From: Actinoplanes sp. NBC_00393
Lineage (GTDB): Bacteria; Actinomycetota; Actinomycetes; Mycobacteriales; Micromonosporaceae
Direction of reading: 5' to 3'
DNA length: 64,000 nucleotides
NCBI RefSeq assembly: GCF_036053395.1
Contig: NZ_CP107942.1
Span: forward strand, 5,174,501 to 5,238,500
In this document: in pieces, positions 1 to 6,568 of the stretch
Position numbering within the stretch: position 1 is the stretch's first letter
Layout: each line of letters opens with the position of its first letter
Position numbers and translations under genes: made by a program
The notes under the pieces: model-generated
What the model was told of the DNA's origin: nothing
The model's database searches: none
The model's input: only the letters and a program-made list of their open reading frames with translations

Positions 1-402
1 AGCACCAAGAGCCCGGCCGTCATGGCAGCCGCCGTCACCGGGCCGCCGAACGAGGCCGCCGACCGGCTCCTCGCCCGCGCGGGCGGCAAGAGCGGGCTGG
101 AGACGCTGATCGAGTGGGCGCCGGAGGCGCACTGGGTGAAGGCGTTCAACACGATGCCGGCCGAGGTGCTGACCCGGCGGCGCGGACACGACCCGCTGCT
201 GGCCGAGTTCGTCTGCACCGACCAGCCGGACGCCCGGGAGGCGGCCTCGCAGATCATCCGTGAGCTCGGCTTCGCGCCGTTCTACGCCGGCGGCGCCAAG
301 GCCGCCCGGCTCACCGAAACGGGCGGGCCGTTGCAGAGCCGCGAGGTGGACGTGCAGGACGCCACGGACGCGCTGGCGGAGGCGCTGACCGCGCTGCGCT
401 GA
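1..402 (+). CDS. NADPH-dependent F420 reductase-like protein, 3' part
   Basis: This is the 3' part of a gene that starts before the window; the frame is open to base 1 (133 codons seen). The segment WVKAFNTMPAEVL, about residues 46-58, matches the KAFNT signature near the end of the Rossmann domain in F420-dependent NADP oxidoreductase-like proteins. The family moves hydride between NADP(H) and a deazaflavin or other small partner. Actinobacteria carry many paralogues, so the substrate is not assigned. The missing N-terminus should hold the glycine-rich NADP loop. The MOSC gene follows after 20 bp on the same strand and may be cotranscribed. Confidence 0.8.
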   Translation, partial: STKSPAVMAAAVTGPPNEAADRLLARAGGKSGLETLIEWAPEAHWVKAFNTMPAEVLTRRRGHDPLLAEFVCTDQPDAREAASQIIRELGFAPFYAGGAKAARLTETGGPLQSREVDVQDATDALAEALTALR

Positions 403-422
403 GGCTTCCTAGACTTCCGGCC

Positions 423-902
423 ATGCCGGAGATCGTGGAGCTGCTCGCCTCGCCCGTGCACCGCTTCGAGGGCCGTCCCGCCGACGGCCCCGCACCGGCG
501 CCCGAGGGGGAGCTGGTCGAGGAGATCCGGATCCGGGCCGGCCTCGGCATCGTCGGCGACCGGTACTTCGCGCATCCGGCGCACCGGGACGCGAGCATCA
601 CGGTGATCGCCCGCGAGTCGCTGCCGGACGGCGCCGGCCTGGCCCAGGTACGCCGCAATATCCTCATCGCCGGTCTCGACGTGGACGCGCTGGTGGGTTC
701 GGTGCTGAGCCTCGACTCCGGGTCGGGCCCGGTCCGGCTGCGGGTACGCCGGCCGGCGAATCCGTGCGCCTGGATGGACGTGGTGATCGGCCCGGGGGCG
801 TGGCGGGCACTGCGCCGGCGGGGCGGGGTCCGTTGCGTGCCGCTGGACGACGGGGTGCTGCGGGTCGGCCCGGTGCTCGCCGAGGTCCTGCCGGACGCCT
901 AG
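423..902 (+). CDS. MOSC domain-containing protein
   Basis: A 159-residue protein that is essentially one MOSC domain. Visible motifs are GIVGDRYF (residues 42-49), RRNI (77-80), and NPCAWMD (113-119) with the conserved Cys115, followed by an RRRGGVRC segment (131-138). MOSC domains bind sulfur or molybdenum-cofactor-related ligands through this cysteine, as in molybdenum cofactor sulfurase C-terminal domains and YiiM/YuaD-type proteins. Stand-alone short versions have no settled reaction. It lies 20 bp after the F420-reductase-like gene. Its stop codon overlaps the stop of a small gene on the other strand. Confidence 0.88.
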   Translation: MPEIVELLASPVHRFEGRPADGPAPAPEGELVEEIRIRAGLGIVGDRYFAHPAHRDASITVIARESLPDGAGLAQVRRNILIAGLDVDALVGSVLSLDSGSGPVRLRVRRPANPCAWMDVVIGPGAWRALRRRGGVRCVPLDDGVLRVGPVLAEVLPDA

Positions 903-1057
903 CTGTTCGCCTCGGCGCGGGTGGCGCGCTCTTCTCGCTCCTCGGCCTCGGCCACCTGGGTCCAAGGGTAGGGGCGGCTGTCCTCGCGGCGGCGCAGCCA
1001 GGCGGCGTGGGTCTCGCGGACGGTGGACGGGGTGGACGTGCCGATGCTGATGGTCAT
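899..1057 (-). CDS. small charged protein, 52 residues
   Basis: A short reading frame with an ATG at 1057 and a GGAG ribosome-binding site 8 nt upstream. The product is 52 residues. It starts MTISIGTSTPSTVRETHAAW, continues with an arginine-rich stretch and a PYPW turn, and ends in a Glu/Arg-rich helix. There is no signal peptide or membrane segment. Its stop codon overlaps the MOSC stop by two bases, so the genes converge with no spacer. I do not recognise a family. The clean ribosome-binding site and protein-like composition argue that it is real. Confidence 0.5.
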   Translation of the reverse strand: MTISIGTSTPSTVRETHAAWLRRREDSRPYPWTQVAEAEEREERATRAEANS

Positions 1058-1137
1058 CGCGGGCTCCGATCAAGTCAGGTGCACCGCCAATCGGCCCGCC
1101 ACGCATGAGCTTGCAGGAAATCTTGGTTCCAAAGGGG

Positions 1138-1166
1138 TTGCCGTCGCTCCCGGCCGCCACTAACGT
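1138..1166 (+). promoter_or_regulatory. promoter of the ArsR/SRPBCC operon
   Basis: TTGCCG at 1138-1143 and TAACGT at 1161-1166 are separated by 17 bp, a good match to housekeeping actinobacterial promoters. The ATG at 1175 is only 8 nt after the -10 hexamer, so the transcript would be leaderless or nearly so. No Shine-Dalgarno sequence precedes this ATG, which agrees. Confidence 0.6.
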
Positions 1167-1183
1167 ACAACCACATGGTTGTA
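1166..1183. promoter_or_regulatory. 18-bp perfect dyad, likely ArsR autoregulatory operator
   Basis: TACAACCA-CA-TGGTTGTA is a perfect 8+2+8 inverted repeat. It touches the -10 hexamer, covers the expected transcription start and contains the ATG of the ArsR gene. A dimeric ArsR protein bound here would block transcription of its own operon. The repeat is seen directly; its role is inferred from position. Confidence 0.6.
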
Positions 1184-1507
1184 GGTTCGCTCTCCGGCGC
1201 CGGCACCGACCGGGTGTTCCACGCCCTGGCGGATGCCACCCGGCGCGACATCCTGATCCGGGTGATCCGTTCCGGGCAGTCCGTGTCGGAGCTGGCGCGG
1301 CTCTACCCGATGAGCTTCGCGGCGGTGCAGAAGCACGTCGCGGTGCTGGAGCGCGCGGCCCTGGTCAGCAAGACCCGGCGCGGGCGGGAGCAGATCGTGA
1401 CCGGAGAGGTCGAGGTGCTGCGCCGGGCAGCGCGCCTGCTCGACGCGTATGAGGAGATCTGGCGGCAACGGGCCGGCCGGATCGAGGACATCCTGAGCGA
1501 GGAGTGA
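1175..1507 (+). CDS. ArsR-family winged-helix repressor
   Basis: A 110-residue single-domain winged helix-turn-helix protein. It has the typical opening VFHALADATRRDILIRV (about residues 15-31), then the recognition region VSELARLYPMSFAAVQKHVAVL and a wing around RRGREQIV. No metal-binding cysteine pair is seen, so it is not a classical ArsR/SmtB metal sensor. It resembles the repressors that precede AHSA1/SRPBCC genes. The SRPBCC gene follows after 4 bp and is surely cotranscribed. The start at 1175 is chosen because the promoter places transcription start here, and a perfect dyad overlaps it. Confidence 0.92.
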   Translation: MVVGSLSGAGTDRVFHALADATRRDILIRVIRSGQSVSELARLYPMSFAAVQKHVAVLERAALVSKTRRGREQIVTGEVEVLRRAARLLDAYEEIWRQRAGRIEDILSEE

Positions 1508-1511
1508 CGAG

Positions 1512-1997
1512 ATGCCGGTGATCAGTTCGACCAAGGACGTGGAGGAACTCACGCTCACCTTCGTGGCGGAGTTCGACGCCCCGGTGGATCGGGTCTGGCA
1601 GGTCTGGGCCGATCCGCGCAAGCTGGAGCGCTGGTGGGGCCCGCCGACCTGGCCGGCCACCTTCGAGCGGTATGAGTTCGAGCCCGGTGGCCAGGTGCGC
1701 TACCACATGACCGGGCCGGACGGCGAGAAGGCCCGCGGCTGGTGGACCATCACCGCGGTGCAGGCGCCGCACCGCCTCGAGTTCGACGACGGGTTCGCCG
1801 ACGACAACGGGGACCCGGTCGACCTGAAGGACGCCACCCACGGCGTGGTCACCCTCGAGGCGACCGGCGCCGGCACGCGGATGACGACCGTCTCCCACTT
1901 CGTCAGTGCCGAGCAGCTCGAGCGGATGGCGGCGATGGGCATGCAGGAGGGCCTGAGCCAGGCCATGGGCCAGATCGACGCGCTGCTCAAGGAGTAG
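1512..1997 (+). CDS. SRPBCC (AHSA1-type) domain protein
   Basis: A 161-residue START-like protein of the activator of Hsp90 ATPase homologue 1 type. Recognisable features are FDAPVDRVWQVWADP (21-35), the ERWWGPPTW turn (39-47) and the C-terminal helix GMQEGLSQAMGQIDALL (143-159), standard for the family. The fold forms a deep hydrophobic cavity that binds small lipophilic ligands; the ligand is unknown. Cotranscription with an ArsR repressor is a common pairing, and the SRPBCC protein may sense or clear the inducing ligand. Confidence 0.92.
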   Translation: MPVISSTKDVEELTLTFVAEFDAPVDRVWQVWADPRKLERWWGPPTWPATFERYEFEPGGQVRYHMTGPDGEKARGWWTITAVQAPHRLEFDDGFADDNGDPVDLKDATHGVVTLEATGAGTRMTTVSHFVSAEQLERMAAMGMQEGLSQAMGQIDALLKE

Positions 1998-2012
1998 GTG
2001 GCGCCACCCGAA
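1986..2012 (+). promoter_or_regulatory. weak FliA-type promoter candidate upstream of the PilZ chemoreceptor-like gene
   Basis: CTCA at 1986-1989 and CCCGAA at 2007-2012, 17 bp apart, are one mismatch from the CTCA-N15-17-GCCGAA pattern described for flagellar sigma factors in Actinoplanes. It overlaps the end of the SRPBCC gene. A TAGCGT hexamer at 2040-2045 is an alternative -10 element for a housekeeping promoter. Both are inferred. Confidence 0.25.
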
Positions 2013-2083
2013 CCGCGTACGCCGGACACCGGGGCAAGGTAGCGTCGGTTTCACCCATGATGTGCCCGGACGGGAGGCGGACC

Positions 2084-3232
2084 GTGGTGTGGGCCCTCCT
2101 GGTGGTTGCTCTTCTGGTGTTCGCCGCCGGCGTCTGGCTGATCGTGCGCAGCCGCCGCGGCGCCGGGGCCGGAGACGCCGGCGCCCGCGCGGAGATCGCC
2201 TCCCTCACCGCGGCGCTGCGCGAGCGGGAAGCCGAGCTGGAGCAGATGCGCGCCGACCGTGACGCCCGGGCCGAGGCCGCGCAGCTCGAGCAGCGGCAGC
2301 TCAACCACCGGCTGCGCCGGCGTGCCAAGGAGGCGATCGACAGCACCGCCGCGGTGATCGGCGGCAAGCTGGAGGACGTCGTGGTGCAGGTCGGCGCAGC
2401 CCGCAACGCCGCGGTCGCCACCCACGAGCGGGTGTCGGTCACCAACGACGCCGCGGAGGCCCTGGTCCGCCGGGCGCACAGCGCCGACGAGGCGGCCACC
2501 GCGCTGAACGCCAGCCTGCACGAGGTGGCCGGGATCGCCAGCGTGATCTCCGGGATCGCCTCGCAGACCCGGCTGCTCGCGCTCAACGCCACCATCGAGG
2601 CGGTCCGGGCCGGGGCCGCGGGCAGCGGCTTCGCGGTGGTCGCCGACGAGGTGAAGAGCCTGGCCAACACCACGGCCGACTCGACCGAGCAGATCACCAG
2701 CACGGTCGCCGCGCTGGAGGCGGACGTCGCGCAGATGGGCGAGACGCTGAGCGCGATCATCCGCGACGTCGGTGACATCGAGGACGCCATGCGGCAGCTG
2801 GGCGGGATCGCCGATCAGCAGCACGGCATCGTCATGCAGCTGCACCAGAGCGTGGACGCGACGATGACCCAGATCGGCGACCTGTCGGACGTGGCCGAGC
2901 GCCTGGAGCGCCGGCGCCACGACCGCATGCCGGTGCAGGGCACGGTCACCCTGCGGACGATGTCCGGGCAGACGATCACCGCCCGGATCGCGGATCTCAG
3001 CGCCGACGGCCTGGGCTGTACGGTCCCGGCGGGCACGGCCCTGGCAGTCGGCGATCCGGTACGCGCGGAGCTCGCCTTCGACGGTTTCCAGGGCACGGTC
3101 GACGCGCGGGTGGCGCGCCGGCTGCCCCGCGACGACGTGCTCGAGATCGGCGTGCAGTTCGACGAGTTGCCGGCCCGGCTGCGCGACGACATCGAGAATT
3201 TCCTGACCGGCCTCAACACCCAGCACGCCTGA
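2084..3232 (+). CDS. membrane-anchored chemoreceptor signalling domain fused to PilZ
   Basis: I chose the GTG at 2084 because GGGAGG lies 6 nt upstream. ATGs at 2057/2060 are alternatives without a Shine-Dalgarno sequence, though a TAGCGT hexamer would place a near-leaderless start there. The 382-residue product opens with one transmembrane helix (WALLVVALLVFAAGVWLIV), then a coiled coil. The methyl-accepting signalling hairpin follows around [22 protein letters not shown]-terminal PilZ domain carries RRRHDR and DLSADG, the RxxxR and (D/N)xSxxG motifs that bind cyclic di-GMP. There is no periplasmic sensor and no HAMP domain. The protein probably links c-di-GMP level to a chemotaxis-type CheA kinase. 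Confidence 0.9.
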   Translation: MVWALLVVALLVFAAGVWLIVRSRRGAGAGDAGARAEIASLTAALREREAELEQMRADRDARAEAAQLEQRQLNHRLRRRAKEAIDSTAAVIGGKLEDVVVQVGAARNAAVATHERVSVTNDAAEALVRRAHSADEAATALNASLHEVAGIASVISGIASQTRLLALNATIEAVRAGAAGSGFAVVADEVKSLANTTADSTEQITSTVAALEADVAQMGETLSAIIRDVGDIEDAMRQLGGIADQQHGIVMQLHQSVDATMTQIGDLSDVAERLERRRHDRMPVQGTVTLRTMSGQTITARIADLSADGLGCTVPAGTALAVGDPVRAELAFDGFQGTVDARVARRLPRDDVLEIGVQFDELPARLRDDIENFLTGLNTQHA

Positions 3233-3236
3233 GCGA

Positions 3237-3908
3237 TCAGCCCGCCACGCCGGTGACGCTGTGCGGGCTACCCACCGGTTTCGACTCCGGTGAGCCGCGC
3301 TGCCGCAGGTAGATCGAGAGGATCACCATCGAGGCGACGGCGAGCAGTTCGGACTGCCAGTTCTGCAGGGTGCGGTTCCAGAAGTCCGGCTCGGTGAGGT
3401 AGCGCGCCCAGGAGACCGGCTCCTGCAGGTCGCGCAGCTGCTCCTCGTTGAAGGCGGCCATCCCGGCGATCGACTGGGCGAGCCAGGACCCGACGAAGAG
3501 CAGCCCCATCACCAGGCCGAGCGAGCTGGACAGCAAGGTCCGGCGCAGCCCGGTGGCCCGCGCCCAGGCCGGCGAGTCGCCGGTGGCGTACCGGCCGACC
3601 TTCTGCTCCCGGTCCGACTCGAGGCCCTCCTCACCCGGCTTCTTGGACTCGGGTGAGCCCTTCTGGACCAGCCAGACGGTGAGGAAGATGTAGAGGAAGA
3701 ACTGCAGGTACTCGGACTGCCAGTTCTCCGCCACGTCGGCGCCGAAGGACGCCGAGGTCAGGTAACGGACGAGCGGGATCGGCTCCATGCCGGCGGCGAT
3801 CTGCTGCTGGTTGAAGTCGGCGTGCCCGGCGAGGGCCTGCCCGACCAGCACGATCAGGAAGAGCACCCCGAAGACGAGGCCGAGTGAGTTCTCCCGGAGC
3901 CGTTTCAC
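3237..3908 (-). CDS. DUF6766 family membrane protein
   Basis: A 223-residue protein from a GTG start that overlaps the preceding TGA (GTGA), implying translational coupling. It is an internal duplication. Each half has a transmembrane helix (LGLVFGVLFLIVLVGQ or LGLVMGLLFVGSWLAQ), an A(A/D)FN(Q/E) motif, RYLT, NWQSE, a second transmembrane helix, and a GSPESK tail. That gives four membrane helices. This matches the DUF6766 family of unknown function, common in actinobacteria and proteobacteria. It is the last gene of a leftward cluster and converges 4 bp from the PilZ gene. Confidence 0.88.
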   Translation of the reverse strand: MKRLRENSLGLVFGVLFLIVLVGQALAGHADFNQQQIAAGMEPIPLVRYLTSASFGADVAENWQSEYLQFFLYIFLTVWLVQKGSPESKKPGEEGLESDREQKVGRYATGDSPAWARATGLRRTLLSSSLGLVMGLLFVGSWLAQSIAGMAAFNEEQLRDLQEPVSWARYLTEPDFWNRTLQNWQSELLAVASMVILSIYLRQRGSPESKPVGSPHSVTGVAG

Positions 3909-3988
3909 CGGTGCAGCACCCCCAGCGTGGCGAAGTAGACCAGGCCGGTGACGACCACCAGCAGGAGCAGCACGAACTGGGCTCGCAT
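3905..3988 (-). CDS. 27-residue single-pass membrane microprotein
   Basis: The reading frame starts at an ATG at 3988, preceded by GAGGGG with good spacing, and encodes 27 residues starting MRAQFVLLLLVVVTGLVYFA. It is nearly all one hydrophobic helix with a positive N-terminus. Its TGA overlaps the GTG start of the DUF6766 gene by 4 bp, and it begins 5 bp after the lipoprotein stop. This spacing on both sides, plus the ribosome-binding site, supports a real cotranslated small protein. It may be a partner or assembly factor of the DUF6766 protein. The function is not known. Confidence 0.6.
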   Translation of the reverse strand: MRAQFVLLLLVVVTGLVYFATLGVLHR

Positions 3989-3993
3989 CACGG

Positions 3994-4371
3994 TCACCCC
4001 TCGATCCGGCAGTCGTAGGGACGCTCACCGCGGGACGTGCAGCCGGCGGCCACGACCCGCCAGCCGTCCGGGAAGACCGCGAGGAAGACAGTCTCCGCGC
4101 CCAGACGGACGAGAGCGCGCTGGCCGTACACCTCGGCGTCGGTGACCGGGGACGGCGCCGGAAGCGCCTCGTCCAGAATGCTCTCCGCGCAGGGCGCGTC
4201 GATCTCCGCCTCGGTCTCCGGCGCCAGGGCGCCGCACGCAGCCTCGCCGTCACCGTCGGCGACCGCCTGAAGGAACCGCTCGGCGGTCTCCCCCGCGGCC
4301 GACGAACGCTCGTCGACGGACGCGCACCCCGCCAGGAGCAGGACCGGCAACACCAACATCGTCAGCCGCAT
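3994..4371 (-). CDS. small lipoprotein of unknown function
   Basis: A 125-residue predicted lipoprotein with the signal peptide MRLTMLVLPVLLLAGC and a clear lipobox (LLAGC, Cys16). The mature part has a helical ERFLQAVADGDGEAACGALAPET segment typical of short NTF2-like exported actinobacterial proteins, and a Trp-containing strand near the end. Cysteines at about positions 46, 61, 111 and 120 could form disulfides. It lies 30 bp after the TetR stop and 5 bp before the 27-residue membrane protein, so it belongs to the leftward cluster. A small GGGGC/GCCCC hairpin sits just before its ATG. Confidence 0.82.
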   Translation of the reverse strand: MRLTMLVLPVLLLAGCASVDERSSAAGETAERFLQAVADGDGEAACGALAPETEAEIDAPCAESILDEALPAPSPVTDAEVYGQRALVRLGAETVFLAVFPDGWRVVAAGCTSRGERPYDCRIEG

Positions 4372-4401
4372 GGGGCGCTGGATGCCCCGCCGGGCCGGCT
4401 T

Positions 4402-5013
4402 TCATGCCTCGGGGAACACTCCCGGGAGATCTTCGGTGAGGTAGCGCTGGACGGTCGGGCCGATCGCCGCGACCAGGGTCTCGCTCGGGACCGAGGCCAG
4501 CGGCTCCACCTTGATCACATACCGGGCCATCGCCAGGCCGACCAGGTGGCTGGCCGCGAGGGTGATCCGCAGGTTCGCCTCGGCCGGATCAAGACCCAGC
4601 TTGGGTACGGCCCGGCGCAGGATCTGGGTGAGGATGAACTCGCGGAACAGCTTCGTGGTCCACTCGTTGCCGACCACCGAGCGCAGCAGCGCCACCGCCG
4701 CGGCGCCGCGCGGGCCGTCCCACATGGTCAGGAACGCGCGCACGAACCGGACGCCGATCTCGTCGCGGCCCCCGTCGGTCGCCTCGGTGATGATGTCGAT
4801 CGGGTCGATCGGCGAGTTCATCGTGGCCAGGAACAGTTTGTCCTTGGTGCCGAAATAGTGGTGGACCAGCGCCGGGTCGACCCCGGCGCCGGTCGCGATG
4901 GCCCGGATCGAGGCGCCGTCGTACCCCTTCTCGGCGAACGCGCTGCGCGCTGCCGCCAGGATCGCCTCACGCGTGTCCGGGTTGCCGGGCCGGCGTCCGG
5001 TCCGTCGCACCAT
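4402..5013 (-). CDS. TetR-family transcriptional regulator
   Basis: A 203-residue TetR regulator. The N-terminal helix-turn-helix is complete: REAILAAARSAFAEKGYDGASIRAIATGAGVDPALVHHYFGTKDKLF (residues 15-61). The C-terminal helical domain, with GPRGAAAVALLRS and LAASHLVGLAMARYV, resembles the TetR_C_17 type often found with ABC exporters. It follows the ABC-2 permease gene by 21 bp on the same strand, so it is made with the exporter it probably represses. The likely operator is the 36-bp dyad at 6493-6528 in front of the ATPase gene. Confidence 0.94.
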   Translation of the reverse strand: MVRRTGRRPGNPDTREAILAAARSAFAEKGYDGASIRAIATGAGVDPALVHHYFGTKDKLFLATMNSPIDPIDIITEATDGGRDEIGVRFVRAFLTMWDGPRGAAAVALLRSVVGNEWTTKLFREFILTQILRRAVPKLGLDPAEANLRITLAASHLVGLAMARYVIKVEPLASVPSETLVAAIGPTVQRYLTEDLPGVFPEA

Positions 5014-5034
5014 CGTTCTCCCTTGTCGTACGGC

Positions 5035-5763
5035 TCAGGCAGTCCTGCGCCGCAGGGTGGCCGCGCCCAGGATCAACGCCACCACGATCGCACCCAGGAC
5101 GACGGCGAGGTCTCGCCACATGATGCCGGTCGCCTCCACGTTGGCGCCCACCTCGGTCAGCGCCTCCACGGAGTAGGACATCGGCAGCACGTCGCTGATC
5201 GCCTGCAGCCAGCCCGCCATCGCCGCCCGGGGCACGAACAACCCGCAGAGCAACAGCTGGGGCGCCACGACGAGGGGCATGAACTGCACTGCCTGGAATT
5301 CGGTACGCGCGAAAGCGCTGCACAGCAGCCCCAGCGCAACCCCGAGCACGGCGTTGGCCACGGCGATCAGGATCACCAGACCGACACTGCCGGCGGTCGT
5401 CATGTCCAGCACCCAGTAGGCGAAAGCGGCCGCCACCGTGGCCTGCGCCGCCGCGGCCAGACCGAACGCCACCCCGTAACCGAAGAGCAGATCGAGCTTG
5501 CCGACCGGGGTGGTGAAGAGCCGCTCCAGGGTGCCGGTGGTGCGCTCCCGCAGCATCGCGATGCTGGTGATCAGGAACATCACGATGAACGGGAAGACGC
5601 CGAGCATGGTCAGCGCGATCCGGTCGAAGACCATGGGCTGCTCGTCGTACATGAAGTAGATCAGGGTGATCAGCAGCGTCGGCACCACGATGATCAGCGC
5701 GATCGTGCGCGGGTCGTGCCGCAGTTGCCGGAGGATCCGCTTGATGGTGCTGGTCAGAATCAC
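5035..5763 (-). CDS. ABC-2 type exporter permease
   Basis: A 242-residue membrane protein with six hydrophobic segments of the ABC2_membrane / DrrB-NodJ type. It starts with the cytosolic RQLRHDPRTIALIIVVPTLL motif and has the internal LRERTTGTLERLFTTPVGKLDLLFGY coupling segment characteristic of the family. The GTG start overlaps the ATPase stop by 4 bp (GTGA), so the two exporter subunits are translationally coupled. Together they should form a drug or lipid exporter. TetR control suggests an inducible efflux pump; the substrate is not known. Confidence 0.93.
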   Translation of the reverse strand: MILTSTIKRILRQLRHDPRTIALIIVVPTLLITLIYFMYDEQPMVFDRIALTMLGVFPFIVMFLITSIAMLRERTTGTLERLFTTPVGKLDLLFGYGVAFGLAAAAQATVAAAFAYWVLDMTTAGSVGLVILIAVANAVLGVALGLLCSAFARTEFQAVQFMPLVVAPQLLLCGLFVPRAAMAGWLQAISDVLPMSYSVEALTEVGANVEATGIMWRDLAVVLGAIVVALILGAATLRRRTA

Positions 5764-6479
5764 GCCGCCACCTCCTGCTGGCGGATCAGGCGCAGGAACG
5801 CCTGGTCCAGGTCGTCGGTGCCGGCCGCGCTCTTGACCGCGGCGGGCGTGTCGTCGGCGATCAGCTCGCCCTCGCGGATCAGCAGCAGCCGATCACACCG
5901 GTTCGCCTCGTCCATGACGTGGCTGGAGACCAGCACGGTGGCGCCCTCGGCGGCGAGCCGGCGGAAGTGGTCCCACAGCTCGTCGCGCAGCACCGGGTCC
6001 TGACCGACGGTCGGCTCGTCGAGGACCAGGACCTCGGGGCGGCCGACGATCGCGCAGGCCAGCGAGGCCCGGCTGCGCTGGCCGCCGGAGAGGTTCGCCA
6101 CCAGTTGGTTCGCCGCTGGGGTCAGGCCGACCGCCTCGATCGCCTCGTCGGCGACGGCGGCCTTGAGCCGGTAGAGGCTGGCGAAGTAGCGCGCGTTCTC
6201 CCGGACCGTGAGGTCGGCGTAGACGCTGGGCGCCTGCGTCAGATAGCCGATCTTGCTGCGCAGCGGGGCGGAGCCGGCGGGCCGGCCGAGGACGGTCACC
6301 GTGCCGGACTCGACGATCTGCACGCCGACGATCGCGCGCATCAGGGTGGTCTTGCCGCTGCCGCTGGGCCCGAGCAGGCCGGTGACGCTGCCGCGCGGTA
6401 TGACGCAGGAGAAGCCGTCGAGCACGACCCGCTTCCCGCGTTTGACGACGAGGCCGGTGACCTCGATCGCGGTGTCCAT
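5760..6479 (-). CDS. ABC exporter ATP-binding subunit
   Basis: A 239-residue ABC ATPase. Motifs in order are Walker A GPSGSGKTT, Q-loop TQAPSV, signature LSGGQRSR, Walker B VLVLDEPTVGQDP and switch histidine VSSHVMDEA. It is of the short DrrA-like class that pairs with an ABC-2 permease. The ATG at 6479 is preferred over an upstream in-frame start because GGGGAGG lies just before it and because the upstream region holds a promoter and operator. First gene of the ATPase-permease-TetR operon. Confidence 0.95.
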   Translation of the reverse strand: MDTAIEVTGLVVKRGKRVVLDGFSCVIPRGSVTGLLGPSGSGKTTLMRAIVGVQIVESGTVTVLGRPAGSAPLRSKIGYLTQAPSVYADLTVRENARYFASLYRLKAAVADEAIEAVGLTPAANQLVANLSGGQRSRASLACAIVGRPEVLVLDEPTVGQDPVLRDELWDHFRRLAAEGATVLVSSHVMDEANRCDRLLLIREGELIADDTPAAVKSAAGTDDLDQAFLRLIRQQEVAA

Positions 6480-6492
6480 CGTTCCTCCCCAG

Positions 6493-6528
6493 AACTCATC
6501 AGGTGTTGAACTCAACGCTAGATGAGTT
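6493..6528. promoter_or_regulatory. 36-bp symmetric operator for the TetR protein
   Basis: Two nested inverted repeats share one centre. The outer arms are AACTCATC (6493-6500) and GATGAGTT (6521-6528). The inner arms are GTTGA (6505-6509) and TCAAC (6512-6516). The dyad spans the -10 hexamer and the expected transcription start of the exporter operon. An additional TGTTGAA half-site lies inverted at 6553-6559. Assignment to the operon's TetR protein is inferred. Confidence 0.6.
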
Positions 6529-6544
6529 TCCGGAGCGCGCACAA
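6515..6544 (-). promoter_or_regulatory. promoter of the ABC exporter operon
   Basis: Reading leftward, TTGTGC (6544-6539) and TAGCGT (6520-6515) are separated by 18 bp. The -10 hexamer lies inside the operator dyad, so repressor and polymerase would exclude each other. Confidence 0.5.
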
Positions 6545-6568
6545 GTGCCGATTTCAACAGATGCTGAA

